A stretch of 64,000 nt of DNA from Aquimarina sp. TRL1 (GTDB lineage: Bacteria > Bacteroidota > Bacteroidia > Flavobacteriales > Flavobacteriaceae): the NCBI RefSeq assembly GCF_013365535.1, contig NZ_CP053590.1:4082501-4146500 (forward strand), in the 5' to 3' direction. This document shows, one piece after another, positions 17,282 through 26,038 of the stretch. Each line of letters starts with the position of its first letter. Position 1 is the stretch's first letter. Made by a program: the position numbers and the translations under genes. The notes below the pieces were generated by a model. It had not been told where the DNA came from. It made no database searches and worked only from the letters and a program-made list of their open reading frames with translations.

Positions 17282-20263
17282 ATGAAATTTTTAAAAATTA
17301 CTTTACTCTCGGTGCTGACATTATTACTTAGTCACTGTAAGGACGCACCTACAATAACAGAAACAGTGACAAAAGTTGCTGTTGAGCAACATACAGATCC
17401 TTCGGGATTTACCTATGAAACTGTAACAAATGACCCTACGGGTTTAAGGTTATATACCTTAGATAATGGCTTAAAAGTATATTTGAGTCAAAATGATGAA
17501 GAACCAAAAATTCAGACATACATAGCAGTAAGAGCTGGTTCTAATTATGATCCTAAAGAAGCAACGGGGCTTGCACACTATTTAGAACATATGGTGTTTA
17601 AAGGAACAGATGAAATAGGAACTCAGGATTATGAAAAAGAAAAAGTATTGCTTCAGGAAATATCTGATTTATATGAGGAACACAGAAAAGAAACTGATCC
17701 CGTAAAAAAGAAAGAAATTTATAAGAAGATAGATGAAGTATCTCTGAAAGCTTCCGAAATATCAATTCCTAATGAATATGATAAAATGATAAGCTCTTTA
17801 GGGGCAGAAGGAACCAATGCGCATACATGGTTTGAAGAAACAGTATATAAAAACAAAATCCCTGCAAACGAATTAGACAAATGGCTAAAAGTAGAAAGTG
17901 AACGCTTTAGTCAGTTAGTATTGCGTCTATTTCATACAGAGTTAGAGGCTGTATATGAAGAGTTTAACATGGGGCAGGATAATGATTTTAGAAAGGCATT
18001 TGCAGCAATGTTAGATGGATTATTTCCAAATCATCCGTATGGGCAACAAACAACAATCGGAACATCTGATCATTTAAAAAATCCATCCATGGTAGAAATA
18101 CATAAGTATTTCGATAAATATTATGTCCCTAATAATATGGCAATGGTAATGGTAGGAGATTTCGAGTTTGATGAAACAATCAAAAAGATCAATGATACGT
18201 TTGGAGCATTAAAGAAAAAAGAAGTTGAACATCCTGTATTGCCTAAAGAAGAACCGATTACGGCACCAGTGGTCAAGGAAGTATTCGGACCAACTGCAGA
18301 ATATGTTTCTCTGGCATTTCGCTCAGAAGGGATTGGAACTAAAGAAGAGAAGCTATTGACATTAGCTGATATGATCCTTAGAAATGGAACTGCCGGTTTA
18401 ATAGATTTAAACCTAAATCAAAAACAATTAGTACAAAGAGCAGCCTGTTTTACAACTTTTTTGAATGATTATGGTTTTCATGAGTTCACAGGTAGTCCTA
18501 AAGCAGATCAAACATTGGATGAAGTAAAAGATTTATTACTAGGAGAAATTGAAAAGCTAAAAAAAGGAGCCTTTGATGAATGGATGATTTCTGCTGTAAT
18601 AAACGATTTGAAATTAACACAGACGCAGCAGTATGAGAATAATACAGCCCTGGCATCAGCATATTATAATGCGTTTATTCATCATGAGGATTGGAAGGAT
18701 AAAGTTGCTTTTTTGGATGAGTTAAAAAAAATATCCAAACAAGAGCTGGTAGATTTTGCTAATGCATTTTATAAAGATAATTACGTAGTTACTTATAAAA
18801 GAAAAGGAGCGGATAAAAATATCACCAAGGTAGAAAATCCAGGAATTACCCCAGTACAATTAAACAGAGACAAACAATCTGGGTACTTACAGGAATTTAC
18901 GGCAATAAAAAGTGCAGATTTAAAGCCTAAATACGTAGATTACAAAAAAGAAATTAAAGAAGAAAAAACTGAAAGTGGATTAAATGTTGCTTATATAGAA
19001 AATAAGAATAACGATTTATTCTCTCTTAATATCATATTTGATATGGGGCAGAATAATGATAAAAAAGCGGCATTAGCAGCTGGATATTTAGACTATTTAG
19101 GGACAGATAAATACTCTCCGGAAGAGCTGAAAAAGGAATTTTACAAATTAGGTATAGATTATTATGTAAGTACGGCTGCGGATAAAACCTATGTTGGAAT
19201 TTCTGGATTAAAAGAAAATTTAGATAGTGGTTTGGTGTTATTAGAACACTTATGGTCGAACGCAGTACCGAATCAAGAAACATATGCTAAATATATAGAT
19301 AAAATAGCTAAAGGTAGAGAAGATGGAAAAACACAAAAAGGAAATATCCTTTGGTCTGGTTTAATGAGTTATGGAAAATATGGAGAGAATTCACCTTTGA
19401 GAAATGTCTTTAAAATAAAAGAATTACAAGCGTTTGATCCACAAGAGTTGGTTAATAAAGTAAAAGAATTAAAGAATTACAAACAACGTATTTTCTATTA
19501 TGGGAAGGATGTGGCAGCAGCAATTGCTTCTTTGGATAAGAATCACATCATACCAGAGAATTTACTGGAGTATCCAGAAAAAACAACCTATGTAGAAAAA
19601 GAAACAGGAGGTAATGTTTATTTTGTGGATTATGATATGGTACAAAGTGAAATGTTGTTTTTGGCTAAAGGATCAGAATTTGACCCGGCAAAAATGGCAG
19701 CATCCAGATTGTTTAATACATATTTTGGAAGTGGACTTTCTTCGATTGTTTTTCAGGAGATAAGAGAATCGAAATCATTAGCGTATGCTGCTCAGGCAGG
19801 CTATAGTACAGCAAGTAAAAAAGAAGATTCGAATTATGTGTATGCATATGTAGGTACACAGGCAAACAAAATGCCTCAAGCGGTGGATGCCATGATGGAT
19901 TTAATGACTAATATGCCAGAAGCAGAAGAGCAATTTAATGCAGCTAAAGAAGCTACCTTGAAGAAAATTGCAGCACAGCGAATTACAAAGTCTAATATTT
20001 TCTGGACATATGAATCGTTGAAAAAGAAAGGAATAGAGAATGATAATAGAGAAGAGATTTATAATACAATCAAAAATATGACATTAGCTGATCTCAAGAA
20101 ATTTTTTAATGAAAACATTAAAGGAGAAACGTATAACGTTATGGTGATTGGAAATAAAAAAGATGTCAATATGAAAGCATTATCCAAACTAGGAAAAGTT
20201 CAGGAAATGAATATTGATTATCTTTTTAATTATGAGAAAGATGATACAAATGTAAAGCTGTAA
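17282..20263 (+). CDS. M16 family zinc metallopeptidase, lipoprotein
   Basis: Insulinase/pitrilysin-type peptidase of 993 residues holding two M16 modules in one chain, acting on peptides in the periplasm or at the outer membrane. The start at ATG 17282 gives a signal peptide with lipobox LLSHC (Cys about 19); a longer frame upstream adds no signal. The inverted zinc motif HYLEH lies at about residues 99-103, with the distal Glu in ELEAVYEEFN. The second, non-catalytic half begins near residue 560, with the substrate-binding R..Y region around SKSLAYAAQAGYST. Single gene between sucD and a hairpin at 20294. Confidence 0.93.
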   Translation: MKFLKITLLSVLTLLLSHCKDAPTITETVTKVAVEQHTDPSGFTYETVTNDPTGLRLYTLDNGLKVYLSQNDEEPKIQTYIAVRAGSNYDPKEATGLAHYLEHMVFKGTDEIGTQDYEKEKVLLQEISDLYEEHRKETDPVKKKEIYKKIDEVSLKASEISIPNEYDKMISSLGAEGTNAHTWFEETVYKNKIPANELDKWLKVESERFSQLVLRLFHTELEAVYEEFNMGQDNDFRKAFAAMLDGLFPNHPYGQQTTIGTSDHLKNPSMVEIHKYFDKYYVPNNMAMVMVGDFEFDETIKKINDTFGALKKKEVEHPVLPKEEPITAPVVKEVFGPTAEYVSLAFRSEGIGTKEEKLLTLADMILRNGTAGLIDLNLNQKQLVQRAACFTTFLNDYGFHEFTGSPKADQTLDEVKDLLLGEIEKLKKGAFDEWMISAVINDLKLTQTQQYENNTALASAYYNAFIHHEDWKDKVAFLDELKKISKQELVDFANAFYKDNYVVTYKRKGADKNITKVENPGITPVQLNRDKQSGYLQEFTAIKSADLKPKYVDYKKEIKEEKTESGLNVAYIENKNNDLFSLNIIFDMGQNNDKKAALAAGYLDYLGTDKYSPEELKKEFYKLGIDYYVSTAADKTYVGISGLKENLDSGLVLLEHLWSNAVPNQETYAKYIDKIAKGREDGKTQKGNILWSGLMSYGKYGENSPLRNVFKIKELQAFDPQELVNKVKELKNYKQRIFYYGKDVAAAIASLDKNHIIPENLLEYPEKTTYVEKETGGNVYFVDYDMVQSEMLFLAKGSEFDPAKMAASRLFNTYFGSGLSSIVFQEIRESKSLAYAAQAGYSTASKKEDSNYVYAYVGTQANKMPQAVDAMMDLMTNMPEAEEQFNAAKEATLKKIAAQRITKSNIFWTYESLKKKGIENDNREEIYNTIKNMTLADLKKFFNENIKGETYNVMVIGNKKDVNMKALSKLGKVQEMNIDYLFNYEKDDTNVKL

Positions 20264-20293
20264 TATAGTTATTTCTTTCAATAAAAAAATAGA

Positions 20294-20321
20294 TAAACCC
20301 CGCAAGAAAACGCGGGGTTTA
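20294..20321. terminator. GC-rich terminator after the M16 gene
   Basis: TAAACCCCGC (20294-20303) pairs perfectly with GCGGGGTTTA (20312-20321) around an 8-nt loop. The following plus-strand tail is only weakly T-rich, while A-rich DNA precedes it, so it could work in both directions. Confidence 0.7.
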
Positions 20322-20324
20322 TTG

Positions 20325-20354
20325 TTGACCACAACATAGTAATTCTTATCTTTG
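20325..20354 (+). promoter_or_regulatory. Promoter of fabG, with an inverted repeat over the -33 box
   Basis: TTG (20325-20327), 19 bp, then TATCTTTG (20347-20354): an ideal match to the Bacteroidota promoter. TGTTG (20323-20327) and CAACA (20332-20336) form an inverted repeat with a 4-bp centre overlapping the -33 element, a possible operator. The ATG is at 20393. Confidence 0.65.
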
Positions 20355-20392
20355 ATATCTTTAATAAATAAACACAAATAAAAATAAAGCGA

Positions 20393-21139
20393 ATGAATCT
20401 CTTACAAGGTAAAACAGCTATTATTACTGGTGCAAGTCGAGGAATCGGAAAAGGAATAGCACAGGTTTTTGCTAAGCAAGGTGCCAATGTAGCATTTACA
20501 TATAGTTCTTCTGTAGAAGCAGCCAATGAATTAGAAAAAGAATTAACAGATTTAGGGGTAAAAGCAAAAGGGTACCAAAGTAATGCAGCCGATTTTGCGC
20601 AAGCACAAGACTTAGTGGCAAGTGTTTTAGAAACATTCGGAAGTATTGATGTCCTAATCAATAATGCAGGAATTACCAAGGATAATCTATTGATGAGAAT
20701 GGGAGAAGAGGATTTTGATAAAGTGATAGAAGTAAACCTCAAGAGTGTATTTAACATGACGAAAGCGGTTCAGAGAACCATGCTGAAACAACGCAAAGGA
20801 AGTATCATTAATATGAGTTCTGTTGTAGGAGTAAAAGGAAATGCCGGACAGGCTAATTATGCCGCATCTAAAGCAGGAATCATTGGGTTTACGAAATCAG
20901 TAGCATTAGAATTGGGATCTAGAAATATTAGAAGTAATGTAGTTGCTCCTGGATTTATAGAAACAGAAATGACAGCTAAACTAGATGAGAAAGTTGTCGA
21001 AGGATGGACAAGTGCCATCCCGTTAAAACGCGGAGGAACCACAGAAGACATTGCAAATGCATGTTTATTCTTAGCTAGTGATATGAGTAGTTATGTTACA
21101 GGACAGGTACTTCAGGTAGATGGAGGAATGTTGACTTAA
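20393..21139 (+). CDS. fabG: 3-oxoacyl-ACP reductase FabG
   Basis: NADPH-dependent reductase of fatty acid elongation, in the cytoplasm. The 248-residue SDR shows the cofactor loop TGASRGIGKG, the NNAG motif (INNAGITKDNLLMRM), catalytic Ser in INMSSVVG and the YAASK Tyr/Lys pair. Ends with the dimer-helix segment VTGQVLQVDGGM typical of FabG. Monocistronic with a well-formed promoter. Other SDRs share the motifs, but NLLMRM and the overall length strongly favour FabG. Confidence 0.95.
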   Translation: MNLLQGKTAIITGASRGIGKGIAQVFAKQGANVAFTYSSSVEAANELEKELTDLGVKAKGYQSNAADFAQAQDLVASVLETFGSIDVLINNAGITKDNLLMRMGEEDFDKVIEVNLKSVFNMTKAVQRTMLKQRKGSIINMSSVVGVKGNAGQANYAASKAGIIGFTKSVALELGSRNIRSNVVAPGFIETEMTAKLDEKVVEGWTSAIPLKRGGTTEDIANACLFLASDMSSYVTGQVLQVDGGMLT

Positions 21140-21267
21140 TATATCAGGAGTATATTTACTTGTGGATTATATTCAAAGTTTTTGAGATCTTTGAAGTTTT
21201 AAATAGTAACTTTATTAGGTAGAATATAACCAGAGGTTATACAATTTAAAATCATAAGAATTCACAG

Positions 21268-23298
21268 ATGCAGATACAACAAATAATATTGATTATAGGA
21301 GCTGGGGTACTAGCCTTATTAATAGCTCTTTTTCAATACTTATACAAAGCAAAAAGCAGATCTAGAAGGAATCTGTTTTTTGCTTTTCTTCGTTTTTTAA
21401 GTGTTTTTTCTTTATTACTACTTTTAATAGACCCTACATTTACACAAAACACATACATCAATGAGAAACCAACCTTATTGGTAGCAGTTGATAATTCATC
21501 TTCTTTAAAACACCTGAAACAAGATCAAATTTTGCAGAAAATGGTTCAGGAGTTAAAAGATAATACATCACTTAATGAGCGATTTGATATAGATTACTAT
21601 GCGTTTACCGATGCCTTAAAAGATTCTCTGTCACTGGATTTTACAGGAAAGCAAACTAATATTTATAATACGATCGATGAGTTAAATCAAATTTATAAGA
21701 GTAATATAGCTCCTGTCGTATTGTTAACCGATGGAAATCAAACCTATGGGAAAGAATACCAATTCAAAACGACAAAACATACACAACAGGTGTTCCCGGT
21801 TATTCTAGGAGACACTACCATCGTTGAAGATTTAAAAATAGAACAGCTAAATGTAAATAGATATGTATATCTGAAAAATAAATTTCCGGTAGAGTTGATC
21901 CTTTCATATTCAGGAGATAATACGATCACTACTAGTTTAGAGATTCTGTCAGGTACCAGGAAAATCTACAATACGACTGTTTCCTTTTCTAAGGAAGAAA
22001 ACTCTAAAGTTATAAAAGTAACCTTACCGACAATACAGCCGGGGGTGTTTGAATACAAAGCAAGACTGGTTCCTTTAGATCAGGAAAAAAACACTATTAA
22101 TAACACGAAGAATTTTGCAGTAGAGGTGATCGATCAGAAAACAAATGTGTTATTGGTGAGCAGAATATCACATCCTGATTTAGGAGCTTTAAAAAAGAGT
22201 ATAGAAAGCAATGAAAGAAGAAGTGTTACTATTGTCAAACCATCAGATATAAGTAAGCTAGATGAGTATCAACTGATCGTGATATATCAGCCAGATGCTA
22301 CTTTCAGAAAGTTATATGAAGAGTTAAAGACAGTTAAGAAAAATGTTCTTACGATTACAGGAACAAAGACAAACTGGAATTTTCTAAACCAGATACAAGC
22401 TAAATATACACAGGCGATAACCGGACAAACAGAAAACTATACCCCCAGATTTAATGCTAACTATTCCGCATTTTTATTAGAAGATATCGGATTTGATAAA
22501 TATCCGCCATTATTAGGAAATTTTGGAGATATACGAATAAACGTTGCACATGATATTCTTTTGTATAGAAGTATATCCGGAATAGAAACAAACTTTCCGC
22601 TACTATGTAGTTTGGAAGACAATGGAATTAGAGAAGCAGTACTGCTGGGAGAAAATATTTGGAGATGGAGAGCAAATGACTTTTTGTTGACGAACAATTT
22701 TGAGAGTTTTGACAATTTCCTGGGTAAATTGGTTCAATACCTGGCATCAAATAAAAAGAAAAGCAGGTTGACCACATATGCAGAACCTTTCTACTATGGG
22801 AATACTAACATAAAAATAAAGGCAGCTTACTTTACTAAAAATTACGAATTTGACAGAAGAGCAAGTGTAAGCATTCGAATAGAAAATAAAAACACCAATT
22901 CAGTAAAGGAAATTCCAATGCTTTTGAGAAAAAATGCTTATCAGGTAGATGTTAGTGACCTGCCGGCAGGATCGTATACTTATTCAGTTCATGTAGCAGG
23001 AGAAAACCTGTCCAGGTCTGGAAACTTTACCGTATTAGAATATAATGTTGAACAACAGTTTCTGAATGCAGATGTAACAAAGTTAAAACAGTTAGCGACT
23101 AATACAGGTGGAAAAAGTTACTATATACATCAAAAAAATCAGTTGTTGGATGACTTGATACATGATGATAGGTATCAGATAATACAAAAAAAAGAGGAAA
23201 AGGTCATCTCTTTAATAGATTGGAAATACCTGGTGCTGATTATTGTTGGCAGTCTTGCTATCGAATGGTTTATGAGAAAGTATAACGGACTTATTTAA
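21268..23298 (+). CDS. Membrane protein with von Willebrand factor A domain
   Basis: A 676-residue membrane protein. Two N-terminal helices (about 6-26 and 36-54) lead to a VWA domain with the metal site DNSSS (D75, S77, S79) and a LLTDGNQTYG strand. A long extracytoplasmic part and a C-terminal membrane helix (about 650-668) follow. This layout is common in Bacteroidota and related to Bat-like and glutamine-amidotransferase-like membrane proteins; the function is unknown. The prohibitin gene starts 28 bp downstream, so the two may act together in the membrane (inference). Confidence 0.8.
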   Translation: MQIQQIILIIGAGVLALLIALFQYLYKAKSRSRRNLFFAFLRFLSVFSLLLLLIDPTFTQNTYINEKPTLLVAVDNSSSLKHLKQDQILQKMVQELKDNTSLNERFDIDYYAFTDALKDSLSLDFTGKQTNIYNTIDELNQIYKSNIAPVVLLTDGNQTYGKEYQFKTTKHTQQVFPVILGDTTIVEDLKIEQLNVNRYVYLKNKFPVELILSYSGDNTITTSLEILSGTRKIYNTTVSFSKEENSKVIKVTLPTIQPGVFEYKARLVPLDQEKNTINNTKNFAVEVIDQKTNVLLVSRISHPDLGALKKSIESNERRSVTIVKPSDISKLDEYQLIVIYQPDATFRKLYEELKTVKKNVLTITGTKTNWNFLNQIQAKYTQAITGQTENYTPRFNANYSAFLLEDIGFDKYPPLLGNFGDIRINVAHDILLYRSISGIETNFPLLCSLEDNGIREAVLLGENIWRWRANDFLLTNNFESFDNFLGKLVQYLASNKKKSRLTTYAEPFYYGNTNIKIKAAYFTKNYEFDRRASVSIRIENKNTNSVKEIPMLLRKNAYQVDVSDLPAGSYTYSVHVAGENLSRSGNFTVLEYNVEQQFLNADVTKLKQLATNTGGKSYYIHQKNQLLDDLIHDDRYQIIQKKEEKVISLIDWKYLVLIIVGSLAIEWFMRKYNGLI

Positions 23299-23326
23299 AT
23301 AAAAAATAACTAAAGAATATATTATA

Positions 23327-24142
23327 ATGGAAAAACTACCAAAAATAGGCGTGCCGATTATTGTTTTACTCGTATTGGGAGTAATCTTTGTGTCTAAATC
23401 TACAGTGACAATAGGTTCAGGAGAAGCAGGAGTTTTATATAAAACATTTGGAGGAGGAGTAGTGACTGATGAAGCTCCCCTGGGAGAAGGGTTTCATTTG
23501 GTGGCTCCCTGGAATAAAGTAATAGTGTATGAGGTAAGACAGCAAGAAGTGTTTGAAAAAATGCAGGTATTGTCCTCTAATGGGTTGGAAATTAAATTGG
23601 ATGCTTCGGCATGGTTTCAACCTAAGTATGATAAATTAGGATTGTTGCATCAGCAAAAAGGAGAAGATTATGTGAGCAGAGTTTTATTGCCTACAATTCG
23701 TTCTGCTGCCAGAAGTGTAGTAGGAAGATATACTCCAGAACAGTTGTATTCTAGCAAACGAGATGCTATCCAGAAAGAAATTTTTGAAGAAACAAAAAAG
23801 ATCGTAGAGAATCAGCACGTACAGTTAAATGAAATCTTAGTTAGAGATGTAACACTTCCGGCTACAATTAAGGATGCGATAGAAAGAAAACTCAAGCAAG
23901 AACAAGAAGCATTAGAGTATGAGTTTAGATTAGAAAAAGCTCGAAAAGAAGCAGAACGCCAGAAAATTGATGCCGAAGGAAAGGCAACGGCTAATACTAT
24001 TCTCAATGCTTCATTAACAGATAAAATCCTGAAAGAAAAAGGAATACAGGCTACATTAGAATTGGCAAAATCTCCAAATGCCAAGGTGGTAGTTGTAGGA
24101 TCAGGAAGCGATGGAATGCCTTTGATTTTAGGGAATCAATAG
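23327..24142 (+). CDS. Prohibitin-family (SPFH) membrane protein
   Basis: A 271-residue SPFH/band 7 protein: one N-terminal membrane helix (VPIIVLLVLGVIFVS), the prohibitin domain (VLYKTFGGGVVTDEAPLGEGFHLVAPWNKV), and a charged helical tail (about 185-235) rich in Glu, Lys and Arg that builds the oligomer ring. Such rings organise membrane domains and regulate FtsH-type proteases. Follows the VWA gene by 28 bp and is closed by a strong bidirectional terminator. Confidence 0.93.
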   Translation: MEKLPKIGVPIIVLLVLGVIFVSKSTVTIGSGEAGVLYKTFGGGVVTDEAPLGEGFHLVAPWNKVIVYEVRQQEVFEKMQVLSSNGLEIKLDASAWFQPKYDKLGLLHQQKGEDYVSRVLLPTIRSAARSVVGRYTPEQLYSSKRDAIQKEIFEETKKIVENQHVQLNEILVRDVTLPATIKDAIERKLKQEQEALEYEFRLEKARKEAERQKIDAEGKATANTILNASLTDKILKEKGIQATLELAKSPNAKVVVVGSGSDGMPLILGNQ

Positions 24143-24170
24143 GAAGTTAACCCAATGATATACTATAAAA

Positions 24171-24198
24171 AAAGGCGGTCATATGACCGCCTTTTTTT
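24171..24198. terminator. Bidirectional terminator between prohibitin and convergent genes
   Basis: A perfect palindrome, AAAGGCGGTCAT (24171-24182) and its complement to 24194, with A tract before and T tract after, serves both the prohibitin gene and the minus-strand gene ending at 24212. Confidence 0.9.
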
Positions 24199-24211
24199 AC
24201 TGCACGTATCC

Positions 24212-24748
24212 TTAGTTTTTATCTTTGAGTTTAGAAGCCTGTTTTTTCCAGTTATCTCGCTCTATTCTACCTGGGAAAAATTGAATTAATTCTGTAACAG
24301 TTTCTATATCCTGAGATGTAAATCTACTTATTTGGTCAAAAGTATAAATACCAATACTATTTAACTTCTCTTCTATAAAAGGACCAATTCCATTAATTAG
24401 TTTCAGATCATCCTTTTGCGAAGCATCTGCGCGACCAAAACTTTCAAAGTTTAATTTAGGAGTTTCTGCTGGAACGATATCTACAGGAGTTCCCTGACGA
24501 TCTCTCGTTTTGATAGCTTTAATACTGTCATCGCTCTCGATATCAGTAGAAGCTGTAGTAGAGAATGTAGTATTAACCGTCTTATATTTAGTGTTTTCTA
24601 AAGTTTCTTTTTCTTTAAGACATTGATCTAATGCCGACTTGTATTTCTTTTTAAGGGACCATCTGGATAATAACCATCCTAATAAGAAAGCTAGGAACAA
24701 TAATAATAGCAGACACCACCAATTTGCTTCTTGTAAAAAATTAAACAT
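24212..24748 (-). CDS. Membrane-anchored helix-hairpin-helix protein
   Basis: A 178-residue protein with an N-terminal membrane helix (about 10-28, WWCLLLLLFLAFLLGWLLS), a Lys/Glu-rich coiled linker (about 32-55), a low-complexity middle and a C-terminal domain DDLKLINGIGPFIEEKLNSI that matches the helix-hairpin-helix unit found in proteins often labelled flap-endonuclease-like. No nuclease catalytic residues can be seen. It starts 15 bp after the OmpA-family gene and is surely co-transcribed with it; such pairs are common in Flavobacteriaceae. Role unknown, possibly envelope-associated. Confidence 0.75.
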   Translation of the reverse strand: MFNFLQEANWWCLLLLLFLAFLLGWLLSRWSLKKKYKSALDQCLKEKETLENTKYKTVNTTFSTTASTDIESDDSIKAIKTRDRQGTPVDIVPAETPKLNFESFGRADASQKDDLKLINGIGPFIEEKLNSIGIYTFDQISRFTSQDIETVTELIQFFPGRIERDNWKKQASKLKDKN

Positions 24749-24763
24749 ATTTCTTTAAGTTAT

Positions 24764-25693
24764 TTAGTTAACAATTATTTCAATTCTTCTGTTTTTATTA
24801 CGATTTTCCGGAGTATCATTAGGTACGATAGGGTCAGATTCTCCTTTGGATTGTGTAGTGAGTTTTTCTGAAGGAATCCCACGACTAACAAGATATTTTT
24901 TTACATTATTAGCTCGTTGTTTTCCAAACCAAAGATTATCTTCTTCTTCTCCGATATCATCAGTATGCCCTATAATGTTCACCTTTTTTTCAGGATATTT
25001 AACCAGGTAGTTTTTTAATTCGATTGCATAACTGGAGAGCGTAGCGTCGGGTTTAAAATCTTTTTGACCAAAATTGCTGTATAAAGTTTTATTGGCTATA
25101 CTCTTTTCAATTTCATTAAGTCGATCCTTGTTGCTTACTTCATGAATTTCAAAAGTGATCCCTCCATTATATTTACCTTCATCATTATAGGTGTAATCAT
25201 GTAGTTTTGATTTTGTGAGAATACGATCAGCATTAATCCCTCCGGTGATAAATAGGTTTTTTACAAAATTAGCTCTATCCAGTCCTAGTTGTTTTCCAGA
25301 ATCCTGTTCTTCTTTTGTTTCAAAACCATAGACAATGAGTTCCTTGTCCAGGTTTTTACCTAAATAATTCGCTAAAAGATCATTATATCCATCAGCACTA
25401 CTAGGGATGCATACACTGTCGTTTGTTTTGAGAATTTGTAACTGTTCCGGATATCTGAAAATATCCTTGCCGAGATGGTCTTTTATAAAGAAACCATTCG
25501 CCAGTTTATTGGCAAGTGCGATACTGTCTTCATAAGCCTTTTTCTTACGAGCTTCTTCAGCAGGATCAGGTTGGTTTTGTACGGTGGTAATACTACTATT
25601 TTTTTTCACAGAACACCAGTCACAGGAATAGTACCACCACATTCCTAAGCAGGCAAACAGTAAAAAAATTAGCAAAGAGATAAAGTTTTTCAT
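24764..25693 (-). CDS. OmpA-family peptidoglycan-binding protein
   Basis: The 309-residue protein has an N-terminal hydrophobic segment (1-25) ending in CLGMWWYYSCDWC, which may be a membrane anchor or an atypical lipobox at Cys15, then a middle region that itself resembles a degenerate OmpA-like unit (KELIVYGFETKEEQDSGKQLGLDRAN), and a clear C-terminal OmpA domain with NIIGHTDDIG and GESDPIVPNDTPENRNKNRRI. The latter binds diaminopimelate of peptidoglycan in relatives. Co-transcribed with the following HhH protein. Confidence 0.85.
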   Translation of the reverse strand: MKNFISLLIFLLFACLGMWWYYSCDWCSVKKNSSITTVQNQPDPAEEARKKKAYEDSIALANKLANGFFIKDHLGKDIFRYPEQLQILKTNDSVCIPSSADGYNDLLANYLGKNLDKELIVYGFETKEEQDSGKQLGLDRANFVKNLFITGGINADRILTKSKLHDYTYNDEGKYNGGITFEIHEVSNKDRLNEIEKSIANKTLYSNFGQKDFKPDATLSSYAIELKNYLVKYPEKKVNIIGHTDDIGEEEDNLWFGKQRANNVKKYLVSRGIPSEKLTTQSKGESDPIVPNDTPENRNKNRRIEIIVN

Positions 25694-25839
25694 AAATAGT
25701 TGATTAGCATTTGCCTTTTAAAGTTATAAAAATGTTTATAATCAACCTATATAAATGGTTAAATTTTAGATTTTTACAAGGAAAAATAGTTGAAATTCAC
25801 TTTTTTTAGATTAATGGTAATTATCTAAATTTATTTTTA

Positions 25840-25847
25840 TATGTTTG
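25840..25847 (+). promoter_or_regulatory. -7 box of the histidine operon leader
   Basis: TATGTTTG (25840-25847) matches TAnnTTTG and lies 22 bp before the leader peptide ATG. No TTG is found at the proper upstream distance, so only half of the promoter is supported. Confidence 0.5.
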
Positions 25848-25868
25848 CTCTGTAATTAACAAGAAAAC

Positions 25869-25919
25869 ATGACAGCATTATTTTTACATCATCATCATTT
25901 TACTTCTTCACTCGAATGA
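25869..25919 (+). CDS. His operon leader peptide with four tandem His codons
   Basis: An ATG at 25869 opens 16 codons, MTALFLHHHHFTSSLE, ending TGA at 25919. Four consecutive CAT codons (25887-25898) just upstream of a terminator and the complete his operon are the hallmark of a ribosome-mediated attenuator: when charged His-tRNA is scarce the ribosome stalls there and the terminator does not form. The product itself has no role expected beyond being translated. The class is long known from enterobacteria; its presence here is read directly from the sequence. Confidence 0.85.
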   Translation: MTALFLHHHHFTSSLE

Positions 25920-25990
25920 GGTAAAGATGATATGTGTAAAAATTAAACATATTTTAAAAACCCGTTTGAGTTGTTCAAGCGGGTTTTTTT
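25894..25990 (+). promoter_or_regulatory. Histidine operon attenuator: pause hairpin and intrinsic terminator
   Basis: A pause-type hairpin pairs 25894-25906 with 25918-25931 (13 pairs, one bulged G, one G-U), covering the last His codons and the leader stop. A middle pairing is possible between ATATGT (25930-25935) and ACATAT (25947-25952). The terminator arms are 25958-25969 and 25975-25986 (AAACCCG core, one G-U) followed by T to 25990. A ribosome stalled at the His codons would break the first hairpin; which alternative pairing then blocks the terminator I cannot settle by eye. Confidence 0.8.
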
Positions 25991-26038
25991 ATACACTCTA
26001 AATTCCGGTTGAACAGCAAAGACGATAAATCAGATAAA

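Noticed and set aside
20278..20757. Minus-strand frame opposite fabG
   Set aside because: Overlaps a certain fabG and its promoter and terminator; no recognisable domain.
21225..21241. Inverted repeat TATAACC/GGTTATA upstream of the VWA gene
   Set aside because: Seven bp with a 3-nt loop in AT-rich DNA, no T tract and no promoter alignment; too weak to name a function.
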